In this document: positions 48,918 through 57,788 of the stretch, piece after piece | Layout: each line of letters begins with the position of its first letter | Position numbering within the stretch: position 1 is the stretch's first letter | Assembly (NCBI GenBank): GCA_900455085.1 | Contig: UGTZ01000001.1 | Span: 310,001 to 374,000, forward strand | From: Providencia rettgeri | GTDB lineage: Bacteria; Pseudomonadota; Gammaproteobacteria; Enterobacterales; Enterobacteriaceae | Length of the DNA stretch: 64,000 bases | Direction: 5' to 3' | The notes under the pieces: model-generated | Seen by the model: only the letters and a program-made list of their open reading frames with translations | What the model was told of the DNA's origin: nothing | The model's database searches: none | Position numbers and translations under genes: made by a program

Positions 48918-50477
48918 ATGACTGTTTCGCGCAGAACCTTTATAAAAGGATTAGCAGCCAGCGGTGCAGCAATGTCGGTTTCTAGTCCCATTTTAGCCAG
49001 TGATGGAAAACCTTCAAATATTAAGCCTTATCGGCCCGATAACTCCCCTAACTTATTGATAGTATTCCCCGATGAGATGCGTGCCCATGCGTTACAATTT
49101 ATGGGAGAAGACCCGTCAATTACCCCTAATTTAAATAAGTTTGCCAAACAATCAAAAGTCATGACACAAATGGCATCCAATTACCCACTATGTTCTCCAT
49201 TTCGTGGCATGTTTATGACTGGCCAATATCCTGTACGTAACGGTATTACAGGCAACGCACATGATTATGGTGGGAAGGTAGGGATTGATTTATCACCTTA
49301 CGCTAATTGTTGGTCTGATGTTTTGAAATCATTGGATTACAGCACGGGTTATATTGGTAAATGGCATTTGGATGCGCCATATGCACCTTTCATTGAAAGC
49401 TATAACAATCCGATGGAAGGGCGTTATTGGAATGAATGGGCAGCACCAAACCGCCGCCATGGCTTTGATTTTTGGTACTCCTATGGCACATATGATTTGC
49501 ATATGAAACCGATGTATTGGGCCAATAATACACCACGAGAAAAACCTATTTATATCGACCAATGGGGACCAGAGCACGAAGCGGATATGGCCATAAAATT
49601 CTTACAGAATAAAAATGGGCAATACCGTGATAATACTAAGCCATTTGCGCTGGTTGTTTCAATGAACCCTCCACATTCACCGTATGACCAAGTCCCACAA
49701 AAATATCTTGATGTCTATAAAGGGAAAACCTCGCAAGAGTTAAATACTCGTCCAAACGTTAAATGGGATGTGGAATACCAAGAAGGTTATGGTCCTCAAT
49801 ATTTTAAAGAATATCTGGCGATGGTAAACGGCGTCGATGAACAATTTGGGCGTATCGTTGATGAACTTGAAAAACAGGGACTTGCTGATAATACATTGGT
49901 CGTTTTCTTCTCTGATCATGGTAGTTGTCTTGGTGCAAATGGGCAGCCGACAAAAAATAACCCTTATGATGAATCAATGCGTGTTCCGATGATGTTTCGG
50001 TTACCGGGTAAAATTAAACCGGGGCAAGATGATGCATTAATGTCAGCACCGGATATCTACCCAACGATTCTAGGTTTATTAGGATTAGAGCAATGGATTC
50101 CCGGCTCAGTTGAAGGAAGTAATTTAGCTGAGCGAGTGGTTACTGGTGAGGGGGATGTTGCCAATTCTCAACTTTACTTATTTATTCCGTATGGTGAACC
50201 TTCGTTTGGTAAACGCGGTGTGAGAACGAAAACTCATACACTGGTTATTGATCGCCAAGATGGACAGCCACTGAAATATACGCTTTATGATAATGTGAAT
50301 GACCCTTATCAAATGAAAAATGTGGCAGATGAAAACAAGCCAATTATTGATAAATTAATTAAAGATGAGCTCATACCGTGGTTAGAAAAAACCGGTGACT
50401 CTTGGAGACCAACAGAGTTTATTACGGCAACAACAAATAAATTAAATAAGAAAGTCTCAGCGTGTGAAGTTAAATAA
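48918..50477 (+). CDS. Tat-exported sulfatase (type I, Cys-type)
   Basis: 519 residues. A twin-arginine signal (SRRTFIKG) with a hydrophobic stretch is followed by an alkaline-phosphatase-fold sulfatase. The formylglycine motif is CSPFRGMFMTG with Cys 92; metal ligands include PDEMR near 51 and FSDHGS. It should remove sulfate from an exported or periplasmic glycan. Cys-type sites need oxidation to formylglycine before folding, which fits the anSME gene in this locus and Tat export of folded protein. Substrate unproven; a glycosaminoglycan is inferred from neighbours. Confidence 0.9.
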   Translation: MTVSRRTFIKGLAASGAAMSVSSPILASDGKPSNIKPYRPDNSPNLLIVFPDEMRAHALQFMGEDPSITPNLNKFAKQSKVMTQMASNYPLCSPFRGMFMTGQYPVRNGITGNAHDYGGKVGIDLSPYANCWSDVLKSLDYSTGYIGKWHLDAPYAPFIESYNNPMEGRYWNEWAAPNRRHGFDFWYSYGTYDLHMKPMYWANNTPREKPIYIDQWGPEHEADMAIKFLQNKNGQYRDNTKPFALVVSMNPPHSPYDQVPQKYLDVYKGKTSQELNTRPNVKWDVEYQEGYGPQYFKEYLAMVNGVDEQFGRIVDELEKQGLADNTLVVFFSDHGSCLGANGQPTKNNPYDESMRVPMMFRLPGKIKPGQDDALMSAPDIYPTILGLLGLEQWIPGSVEGSNLAERVVTGEGDVANSQLYLFIPYGEPSFGKRGVRTKTHTLVIDRQDGQPLKYTLYDNVNDPYQMKNVADENKPIIDKLIKDELIPWLEKTGDSWRPTEFITATTNKLNKKVSACEVK

Positions 50478-50488
50478 ATTATTTTTTG

Positions 50489-50508
50489 CCGCCTAATTAA
50501 TTAGGCGG
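50489..50508. repeat. Perfect 20-base palindrome between sulfatase and porin genes
   Basis: CCGCCTAATTAATTAGGCGG. No T tract follows on either strand, so it is an mRNA hairpin or DNA site rather than a terminator. Confidence 0.75.
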
Positions 50509-50601
50509 TAATAACTAAAAATAATGAAAATATTATTCTCTAATAAAACAGGGAATCACTATCCTCGTGCTTAAATAGCACACAGCTTTGGAATAAAGAT
50601 A

Positions 50602-51321
50602 ATGAAAAGATTAATTATTGCTAGTGCAGTGTTATTTGCAATTTCATCACAATCTGCTCTCGCAAATAACTATAAAACAACAATTGAATACCGTCACCAA
50701 TATTTAGATGCATCAGGGAAAAGTGGAGATAGAATTAAAGCTTTCTTGGATACAGGAAAAAATATTGGATTTGAACTCGATGCACGTTATGGGAATAAAG
50801 ATGGTGCCTATGATGCAATGAAAATTGATGGTTCAGAATTTTCAGCTTTTTATTATACAAAGTTGAACCCAAATTTAGTGGGACTTGTCGGTGCTTCTCT
50901 TGATTTTGATAAATTAGGTTTAGTTTATGTGCCTTATGTCCGTTTAAATTATACATTCGATAATGGTATTCGTTTGCAAGGCCGTTATAAATGGAAAGTG
51001 TGGGATTATGGTCAAGCTGGGGAAAACGGCAGTAATTACCATTCTAAAATCCAGGAGTTTGATAGCTGGATAGGTTACAAATGGGGTAACTTAGACCTGC
51101 AATATCAGTTAGATTTAATGTGGGAAATGGCTGACAACGCTCAACCTCTTTATAATGATAAGAAATTCGATTATCAACACAACGTTCGCCTTCGTTATGA
51201 CATTAAAGCGGATGATGGTGCTTTATGGCGCCCATTTGTTGAAGTGGGTAATGTGAAAGAAAATAGGTTTTCAAGTGACCGCCAAACACGTTTCCGTGTA
51301 GGTATTCAATATACTTGGTAA
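50602..51321 (+). CDS. KdgM-family oligosaccharide porin
   Basis: 239 residues. Sec signal peptide (MKRLIIASAVLFAISSQSAL, cleavage after ALA) and a 12-strand type beta-barrel of alternating residues ending in RVGIQYTW with the C-terminal aromatic residue of outer-membrane proteins. KdgM admits acidic oligogalacturonides in plant pathogens. Beside sulfatases and an unsaturated-uronate pathway, this copy probably admits unsaturated acidic glycan oligomers. Located 124 bases after the sulfatase. Confidence 0.88.
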   Translation: MKRLIIASAVLFAISSQSALANNYKTTIEYRHQYLDASGKSGDRIKAFLDTGKNIGFELDARYGNKDGAYDAMKIDGSEFSAFYYTKLNPNLVGLVGASLDFDKLGLVYVPYVRLNYTFDNGIRLQGRYKWKVWDYGQAGENGSNYHSKIQEFDSWIGYKWGNLDLQYQLDLMWEMADNAQPLYNDKKFDYQHNVRLRYDIKADDGALWRPFVEVGNVKENRFSSDRQTRFRVGIQYTW

Positions 51322-51341
51322 TATCGTTTTTTATTAAATAT

Positions 51342-51529
51342 ACCCACGAATCATCGCGGGTGGGGTTGTTGACAAAGCGGGATAAAAGCGTGGTTTTTCC
51401 CGCTTTGTATTATCAGCCGAAAATCAATAAATTGATTTTCCTAGTTTATTTTCAAAACCTATTAGACTTGCCGCCAAACACAATATGTTTGTCGGCAGTC
51501 TGACCCACGAATCATCGTGGTTTTTTTTT
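51342..51529 (+). repeat. Cluster of five hairpins bounded by a 15-base direct repeat
   Basis: ACCCACGAATCATCG occurs at 51342 and at 51503. Hairpins lie at 51342-51361, 51372-51408 (ACAAAGCGGGA/TCCCGCTTTGT), 51420-51439 (AAAATCAAT-AA-ATTGATTTT), 51469-51497 (TGCCGCCAAACA/TGTTTGTCGGCA) and 51505-51520. Unusually dense for a simple end of transcript. Confidence 0.75.
51505..51529 (+). terminator. Terminator of the sulfatase-porin unit
   Basis: CCACGA-ATCA-TCGTGG followed by nine T. Confidence 0.92.
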
Positions 51530-51583
51530 ATTGCCTATTTTTAAAGAGAAGGGAGGAAGAAACATGGAAAAAAGCAAGAAAAA

Positions 51584-51601
51584 TGGCCAATAAATTGGCC
51601 A
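51584..51601 (-). terminator. Terminator of the agaR-to-GH105 operon
   Basis: TGGCCAA-TTTA-TTGGCCA, followed on the minus strand by TTTTTCTTGCTTTTTT. It lies 55 bases after the GH105 gene. Confidence 0.85.
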
Positions 51602-51655
51602 AAAAGAAAGTAATGAAATGACAACTTGAGCAATGGTAAATCGGGTTGTAATGAA

Positions 51656-52723
51656 TTAAATTTTGAGTTGAATAACTTCACTTGCTGCTAACAAATATGC
51701 TCCTGCCCCATAATCCATATTATGTTCATACTTGACATCTCGTGGATTGAACGCCGGAAGCTGCACCCAACCTAACATGCCATTAGGGTGAATACAGTTT
51801 TGTAGTGCACGCCATGATTTTTCTAGTAAAGGCAGATAACGCATTTCTTCCAGTAAACCTTGGTTTAACCCCCATGCTAAGCCATAGCAAAATAATGCGG
51901 TGGCGCTACTTTCGGGAGCGGGAAAGCTTTGCGGGTCAAGTAAACTGGTACGCCAGAAGCCATCTTCTTGCTGGTATTGAATGACAGTTTCCATTAGCTC
52001 CGTAAATAAATTTACATATTGCTGGCGGGCAGGGAAATCATTAGGTAAAGATTGTAAGATACGAGGGATAGACGCAATGACCCAACCAATGCCTCGACTC
52101 CAAAATACTTTCTCACCATTTTTTTCACGCAATTCACCACCTTTACCATCAGGAATATAACGATAATCGCGATAAATTAAACCAGTTTCAGGATCACGCA
52201 AATGTTCTATCGCATCCCAATAAGCGGTATGCATGTAATCGAAATAGCGACCGTCATTCATTTTAGTTGATAATGCAGCAAAAGCTGGAGGGGCCATGAA
52301 AAGTGCATCACACCACCACCAGTCCTCTCGACCTGGTTTTGGCTCTGCTAACATAAGGTTGAATGCGTTAATAGTGGGTTCAAGGACTTCTGGATGATCA
52401 AATTGTGAACTCACAGCTAAATAGGCTTGGGTGCAGACGTGGTCATCGGCAAAACGCGGGTTAGGTCCTGTACGAAATCCTGTATGTAATGTGTAATCCA
52501 ATACACCAGCGAGATATTCGTTATCCTGTGTTGCTTGCCATGCAGCAGCAACACAAGACCACAGAACACCACGTTCCCAGTCTGTATCTTTGATAAAACG
52601 GGTTTTGCCACTACGACGAAGTACACTGCGTACTTGGTTTTTTGATTGATAACGATAAACTCGTTTCATATCATCTAAAACCGTATTACGTTGTAATGGT
52701 TTTGGTAATGATGATTGTTCCAT
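51656..52723 (-). CDS. GH105-type unsaturated uronyl hydrolase
   Basis: 355 residues, an (alpha/alpha)6-barrel of the GH105/GH88 clan. WWWCDALFMAPP (Asp 139 the likely catalytic acid), FWSRGIGWVIASIPRIL and the final YGAGAYLLAASEV point to GH105 rather than GH88. No signal peptide, so cytoplasmic. It hydrates the double bond of a 4,5-unsaturated uronate at a chain end, releasing it as a 5-keto acid for KduI. Last gene of the minus-strand operon, 17 bases after kduD. Confidence 0.87.
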   Translation of the reverse strand: MEQSSLPKPLQRNTVLDDMKRVYRYQSKNQVRSVLRRSGKTRFIKDTDWERGVLWSCVAAAWQATQDNEYLAGVLDYTLHTGFRTGPNPRFADDHVCTQAYLAVSSQFDHPEVLEPTINAFNLMLAEPKPGREDWWWCDALFMAPPAFAALSTKMNDGRYFDYMHTAYWDAIEHLRDPETGLIYRDYRYIPDGKGGELREKNGEKVFWSRGIGWVIASIPRILQSLPNDFPARQQYVNLFTELMETVIQYQQEDGFWRTSLLDPQSFPAPESSATALFCYGLAWGLNQGLLEEMRYLPLLEKSWRALQNCIHPNGMLGWVQLPAFNPRDVKYEHNMDYGAGAYLLAASEVIQLKI

Positions 52724-52740
52724 TATTTTCTCCTGATGGA

Positions 52741-53496
52741 TTAGCGAGCTAACCAGCCACCATCAACAGCAATGGTATAACCATTAATATAGTCGCTTGC
52801 TTTGGAGGCTAAAAAGATGGCTGGTCCTGCTAAATCCTCAGGTGTTCCCCAACGACCTGCAGGAATGCGCTCTAAGATAGCCGCGTTGCGGTCTGCATCT
52901 GCGCGTAGTGCTGCTGTGTTGTCTGTTGCCATGTAACCTGGGGCGATTGCATTCACATTAATGTTGTATTGGGAAAGCTCAGTAGCAAGAGCACGAGTGA
53001 GCCCCATGACAGCTGACTTGCTTGCTGTGTAAGATGGAACCCGAATACCACCTTGGAATGAAAGCATTGATGCAATATTAATAATTTTCCCGCCATTACC
53101 TTGCTTCACGAATTGGCGTGCAACACGTTGAGATAAAAAGAATAAGGTTTTTTGATTAATATTAATCACATCGTCCCAATCTTTTTCACTAAACTCTAAT
53201 AAGTCTTCACGGCGAATAATACCCGCATTATTGACAAGGATATCAACATGGCCCATAGCGGATACCGCATCATCAACTAAAGTTTGTAACCCGTCTTGTT
53301 CCATTAAATTCATGATAATATAGTGAAATTTACGGCCTAAAGCTTCAACTTGAGTACGTGTTTCAGGGGCATCTTGAATACCAACCCCGACAATATCCGC
53401 GCCTGCTTGGGCTAAACCAATTGCCATCCCTTGACCTAAACCGGTATTACATCCAGTGACAATCGCAACTTTTCCTGTTAAATCAAATAAGTTCAT
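52741..53496 (-). CDS. kduD: 2-dehydro-3-deoxy-D-gluconate 5-dehydrogenase
   Basis: 251 residues, a short-chain dehydrogenase with cofactor motif TGCNTGLGQG and catalytic YTASK. It reduces 2,5-diketo-3-deoxygluconate to KDG. Start taken at ATG 53496 (MNLFDLTGKVAIVTG), which matches the family; the earlier in-frame ATG at 53532 lies in a palindrome. Confidence 0.94.
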   Translation of the reverse strand: MNLFDLTGKVAIVTGCNTGLGQGMAIGLAQAGADIVGVGIQDAPETRTQVEALGRKFHYIIMNLMEQDGLQTLVDDAVSAMGHVDILVNNAGIIRREDLLEFSEKDWDDVININQKTLFFLSQRVARQFVKQGNGGKIINIASMLSFQGGIRVPSYTASKSAVMGLTRALATELSQYNINVNAIAPGYMATDNTAALRADADRNAAILERIPAGRWGTPEDLAGPAIFLASKASDYINGYTIAVDGGWLAR

Positions 53497-53509
53497 CTGT
53501 GCCTCACTT

Positions 53510-53535
53510 ACGATGTGGCAGTACTGCCACATCGT
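53510..53535. repeat. Perfect 26-base palindrome between kduI and kduD
   Basis: ACGATGTGGCAGT followed by its exact complement. Six T follow on the plus strand, so it has terminator shape only for transcripts running against the operon; on the operon strand it is an intercistronic hairpin. Confidence 0.8.
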
Positions 53536-53562
53536 TTTTTATTATGTTAAAAAGATAAAAGG

Positions 53563-54392
53563 TTATTTCAGATCTTTCATCGCGACATGGTCCATATCGT
53601 GGAATACCTGGTTTTCCCCAACCATTCCCCATATAAATGTATAAGCCGCGGTTCCCACTCCTGAGTGAATAGACCAGCTTGGACTAATGACGGCTTGTTC
53701 ATTACGAACAACAATATGGCGGGTTTCCGAAGGCTCACCCATATAATGGAAAACAACGTTGTCTTCTTGCATATTGAAATACAGATACACTTCCATACGG
53801 CGCTCATGGGTATGGCATGGCATGGTATTCCATAAGCTACCGGGTTCGAGTACTGTCATGCCCATTGATAATTGGCAGGTTGGTAAAATAGATGGGTGTA
53901 AGAATTTATAAATGGTTCGAACGTTACAATTTTCAACATGACCCAATTTTTCTGGTGAAGCTTGTTCGATAGTAATTTTGCGTGTTGGATAGGTATGGTG
54001 TGCAGGAGCACTGTTCATATAAAAACGTGCAGGGGTAATGGCATCGTTACTGATAAACTCGACAGATTTAGCACCCATACCAATATAAATAGCTTCTTTT
54101 GGTGCGATATCATAAGTTTCGCTGTCAACGATAACTTGACCAGCCCCCCAATATTAATTGCACCCAGTTCACGACGCTCAAGAAAGAACTCAACGCCTAA
54201 TGCTTTTCCTGCCATAAGAGCGAGTGGCTTTTGTGTTGGAACAATGCCGCCCACAATGATGCGGTCGATATGGCTATAAGTGAGATTCATTTCCCCTTCA
54301 CGGAACAAGTTCTCGATCAGGAACTGTTTGCGTAAGCCTTCAGTATCAAGTGTTTTTGCATGCTCGCTGTGAATTGGTTGACGAATTTCCAT
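53563..54392 (-). CDS. kduI: 5-keto-4-deoxyuronate isomerase, one frameshift
   Basis: About 276 residues after repair (E. coli 278). A cupin-type zinc enzyme, with the metal-site segment MPCHTHERRMEVYLYF. It converts 5-keto-4-deoxyuronate to 2,5-diketo-3-deoxygluconate. The frame breaks at C6 54144-54149: INIGGAGQVIVD is expected with seven G on the coding strand. ATG 54392 (MEIRQPIHSEHAKTLDT) has GAGG upstream. Confidence 0.94.
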
Positions 54393-54429
54393 TATAAATA
54401 CCTCATGATTTACTGATAGGTAACCAACC

Positions 54430-55602
54430 TTAATGGTCGGTATCCCCGAATACAGAGTGAACGTGTTCACCTCTGATGAATGTGTCTGTTAGATAAAAAT
54501 TATTATCAACAACGGCAAAATTAGCTTGAGCCCCAACTCGGATGTAGCCAAATTGGTCATCAATTCCAAGGTATTGAGCGGGGACCGATGTGGCCATTTG
54601 TACAGCTTCCCACTCAGGAACATGAGCGAGTTGCACCATATTGCGCAATGCGTTATCAAGGCTACATGTACTGCCTGCAAGAGAGCCATCGGCTGTGCGA
54701 GCTTGCCCTTGCGTGACTTTTACCGTTTGTGCCCCAAGGGCATAATCACCATCTGGTAGGCCGCCAGCTCGCATACAATCTGTGATTAAAGCGAGCCGCT
54801 GATAACCTTTCATTCGATACGCTAGCTGCATCATGACGGGATGAACATGAACGCCATCGGCAATCAGTTCCGCAAGAACATCGTGGTACAACACTGCGCC
54901 ACAGCAACCGGGTTCTCTATGGTGTAAACTGGTCATCCCGTTATAAAGATGCACACCACAATCTGCTCCTTGGGAAAATGCAAGACTGGTTTGCATGAAA
55001 TCGGCGGCGGTATGTGCAACACTGGTTTTAATACCGTGTTGTACTAACCAATCAATAGCCTCAATGGCGCCTTCAGCTTCAGGTGCAACTGCAACACGCA
55101 AAAGTGTGTGATTAGCACATTGCATAAGGTCTTCTAATTCATGAATGGTCGGCGATTTTAAGTACTTAACAGGATGTGAGCCTCGATGACGTTCAGTGAA
55201 GTAAGGGCCTTCTAAAAAACTGCCGACTAATTGAGCTCCTGATGTTTGCGGCTTGGTGATAAATTCACACACTTGGGTGAGTGCGCGTTTAATATCATTC
55301 ATTGGTGCGGTGACGGTGGTTCCTACCCAAGCCACAACGCCGGTTTTGACTAATGCATCAGCAATGGTTTGCAACCCTTGTTGGCTTGCATCCATGACAT
55401 CTGCACCAGCACGCCCATGAATATGGATATCAACAAATCCCGGCAGTAAGGAGCGGTCTTCAAGACGGATAACAGGGCAGTGTTCGGGAGCAGTATCCGT
55501 AATTTCCTGTATAACACCGTTGCACACTCGAACATACTGCTGATAGCGAATTCCTTCAGGAGTAAAGGTGCGATCCGCTAAAATGGCATATTGCTTTTTC
55601 AT
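54430..55602 (-). CDS. agaA: N-acetylgalactosamine-6-phosphate deacetylase
   Basis: 390 residues, amidohydrolase of the NagA/AgaA family. Metal site HIHGRAG near residue 60, EGPYF, GMTSLHHREPG and ITDCMRAGG are conserved. It removes acetate from the amino-sugar 6-phosphate. NagA (GlcNAc) is a close relative, but the Aga-type PTS, AgaS and KbaZ next to it argue for GalNAc-6-phosphate. Overlaps the IIA gene by four bases. Confidence 0.85.
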   Translation of the reverse strand: MKKQYAILADRTFTPEGIRYQQYVRVCNGVIQEITDTAPEHCPVIRLEDRSLLPGFVDIHIHGRAGADVMDASQQGLQTIADALVKTGVVAWVGTTVTAPMNDIKRALTQVCEFITKPQTSGAQLVGSFLEGPYFTERHRGSHPVKYLKSPTIHELEDLMQCANHTLLRVAVAPEAEGAIEAIDWLVQHGIKTSVAHTAADFMQTSLAFSQGADCGVHLYNGMTSLHHREPGCCGAVLYHDVLAELIADGVHVHPVMMQLAYRMKGYQRLALITDCMRAGGLPDGDYALGAQTVKVTQGQARTADGSLAGSTCSLDNALRNMVQLAHVPEWEAVQMATSVPAQYLGIDDQFGYIRVGAQANFAVVDNNFYLTDTFIRGEHVHSVFGDTDH

Positions 55603-56030
55603 AGGCCATCTTCTTCAAATTCAGGCTCTGATATCATCGCCAGTTGCTGACGTAGGTCTTGGATACTGCTAGTACCAATATCCTGTAAGATAGAAAGAAG
55701 TTCTTTCGCATCAACGCCTTCACGTTCTAATGCCGCATTGACGATCATCGGCAAATTAACTCCAGCTAAAACTTCAACGGATTTATCTTCCATCATAATT
55801 GCCATAGCGCGGTTACAAGGGGTTCCACCAGGAAGGTCGGTAAGAAAAAGTACTTGTTCACAATTCATGGCGTCCATTGCTGCTCGCATTTGTTGTTCCA
55901 ATTCGTCGGGAGAAAGGGTTTCAACAAAATCAATAAACACCATATTTTCCTGTTCACCTGCGATGGCTTTGACGGCGGAAGCCATACCGCTCGCAAAATT
56001 AATGTGCCCAGAAACAATCAAACCAATCAT
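55599..56030 (-). CDS. agaF: PTS EIIA, mannose family (AgaF type)
   Basis: 143 residues. The phosphorylated histidine is His 9 in IVSGHINFASG. It takes phosphate from HPr and passes it to IIB. Separated from the IID gene by a 62-base gap with a hairpin, so its expression may be uncoupled from the membrane parts. Confidence 0.88.
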   Translation of the reverse strand: MIGLIVSGHINFASGMASAVKAIAGEQENMVFIDFVETLSPDELEQQMRAAMDAMNCEQVLFLTDLPGGTPCNRAMAIMMEDKSVEVLAGVNLPMIVNAALEREGVDAKELLSILQDIGTSSIQDLRQQLAMISEPEFEEDGL

Positions 56031-56045
56031 TTATAACTCCTTGCT

Positions 56046-56068
56046 GGTGGGTAACTTTGCTACCCACC
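56046..56068 (-). other. Intercistronic hairpin between IID and IIA genes
   Basis: GGTGGGTA-GCAAAGT-TACCCACC on the operon strand, immediately upstream of the AAGGAG ribosome-binding site of the IIA gene. No T tract; a stability or processing element is likely. Confidence 0.75.
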
Positions 56069-56092
56069 TAAAAACAATTTAATACGATTTTG

Positions 56093-56980
56093 TTACATCA
56101 CACCAAGTACATGGCCAATAACACCGAAGGCTAAGGCAGAGAAGATAAGTACTGGCGGTTTTGCCCAAAAGCCTGTCCCTTTCACCATTTTGAACATCAA
56201 AAAGACAAGACACAGAGGGAGTAAATTAGGCATGATTTTGTCAAACAAGGCGGTTTGTAGTTCGACCACTTTGCCACCCACCTCGACAGCAGCGGTGGTT
56301 TGTACTTTTATGAAGGTGGCGGAAAGCGCCCCGATGACAAAAATCCCCATGATGTTGGCGGCTTTAGCGAGTTTTTCTGTTGCATCGCTCATGTTAACCA
56401 TCGCTGCAGTACCTGCACGATATCCCATGAACATCAAACCGAAATAGACAAAAAAGTGAACAATTTGGTACAAAAAGAAGAAAACGAATGGGCCGGCAAT
56501 TGAGCCTTCCATTGCGATAGATGCACCTAATGCTAAAGTCAGTGGCATCAGTGTCATATGGTCGATAGCATCGCCAATTCCACCTGTTGGGCCCATGCCT
56601 GCCACTTTCATGACGTTGACCGTAGAAGGTTTCTCTTTGTTTTCTTCCATGGCAACGGCAGTACCAAGTAAGAAAGTAAATAATTTTGGACTCGCATTGA
56701 AAAACTGTAAGTGATTTTTCAGTGCGGTTGCATAATCGCGTTTGTTATTACCATGAATTTTGCGTAGGGCTGGGATGATGGAGAATGCAAAGCCACCTCC
56801 TTGCATACGTTCAAAGTTAAAGTTACCTTCCATAAATAGCCCACGAAAAGCACAGCGCCATAGATCGCCTTTCGTGATGACTTTGCGGACAGTGGTATCT
56901 TGATATTCATCAACGCCATCAACGTAGGATTCCACAGGTAAGTTTTTTGTTTCTACTGTTGTTTTGTTATCAGATACCAT
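56093..56980 (-). CDS. agaD: PTS EIID, mannose family (AgaD type)
   Basis: 295 residues (E. coli AgaD about 263). WRCAFRGLFMEGNFNFERMQGGG and GPTGGIGDAIDHMTLMP are typical. Membrane component forming the channel with IIC. ATG at 56980 (MVSDNKTTVETK) is preferred to ATG 56995, which would overlap the IIC end further; the two genes overlap by about 11 bases. Confidence 0.88.
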   Translation of the reverse strand: MVSDNKTTVETKNLPVESYVDGVDEYQDTTVRKVITKGDLWRCAFRGLFMEGNFNFERMQGGGFAFSIIPALRKIHGNNKRDYATALKNHLQFFNASPKLFTFLLGTAVAMEENKEKPSTVNVMKVAGMGPTGGIGDAIDHMTLMPLTLALGASIAMEGSIAGPFVFFFLYQIVHFFVYFGLMFMGYRAGTAAMVNMSDATEKLAKAANIMGIFVIGALSATFIKVQTTAAVEVGGKVVELQTALFDKIMPNLLPLCLVFLMFKMVKGTGFWAKPPVLIFSALAFGVIGHVLGVM

Positions 56981-57740
56981 CTTCAAAATCCTCATTTTGT
57001 TGTGAGTTATTCTTGTTGTTGTTACCGCTGAAGAAGTAATACAGAGCCGCCGCAGATGCGCCGAGTATTGCTACTGCCATAATTGGCAGTTTGAGATAAG
57101 TGGTCATAACGAAACCAACAAAGAACACACCCGCCACTTCTTTTGACCACATAATTTTCAACAACATCGCGAAGCCAATTGCTGGAACCATTTTCGCCCC
57201 AATACCTAAGCCTTCGAGGAGCACTTTTGGTGTATTTTCATCAATCCACTGTGCTGCGTGTTCACCGAAGTAAACCGTTACAAAGGCGACGATCGCGTAG
57301 AGTAAAGAACGAACGGTAATTGTGGCGACTAATAACCGAGAGATCCCCGCCGCATCGGCTTTTTCAGCGTAGCGGTCAGCTTTACCCATGGTGAACGCGG
57401 TAATAGCAAAAAAGCCGATAATGATCATTTGCATGAGAACGGCAATTGGCATACCAATCCCCATCGCTACCGCTGGTGATTGATTAGTCATAATGGCAAA
57501 TGCAACGGCGGCGATAGTGCCTAAAGTAACATCAGGTGGCTGAGCCCCTGCATTTGGAACAAGCCCAAGCCAAGCTAATTCTAATGTTGCACCCGCAATT
57601 AAACCGACTTGCATATCACCCATAATCAGGCCAACAACAGGCCCTGTGATCAGTGGGCGGTGGATATTGAGTGCAACGTCATACTTATCTATACCGCAAA
57701 AGAAGGCCCATAAAGCCACAAGAGAAGCTTCATAAATCAT
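56970..57740 (-). CDS. agaW: PTS EIIC, mannose family (AgaW/AgaC type)
   Basis: 256 residues, seven to eight membrane segments; GPVVGLIMGDMQVGLIAGATLEL is a family hallmark (two stretches). It forms the sugar path with EIID. agaW (GalNAc) and agaC (galactosamine) are similar, so the choice of name is by context. Confidence 0.85.
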   Translation of the reverse strand: MIYEASLVALWAFFCGIDKYDVALNIHRPLITGPVVGLIMGDMQVGLIAGATLELAWLGLVPNAGAQPPDVTLGTIAAVAFAIMTNQSPAVAMGIGMPIAVLMQMIIIGFFAITAFTMGKADRYAEKADAAGISRLLVATITVRSLLYAIVAFVTVYFGEHAAQWIDENTPKVLLEGLGIGAKMVPAIGFAMLLKIMWSKEVAGVFFVGFVMTTYLKLPIMAVAILGASAAALYYFFSGNNNKNNSQQNEDFEDGI

Positions 57741-57788
57741 AATAGTTTTCCTTAAACGCCTTAGTGTTAAGTTGTTATCTCAATCTGC

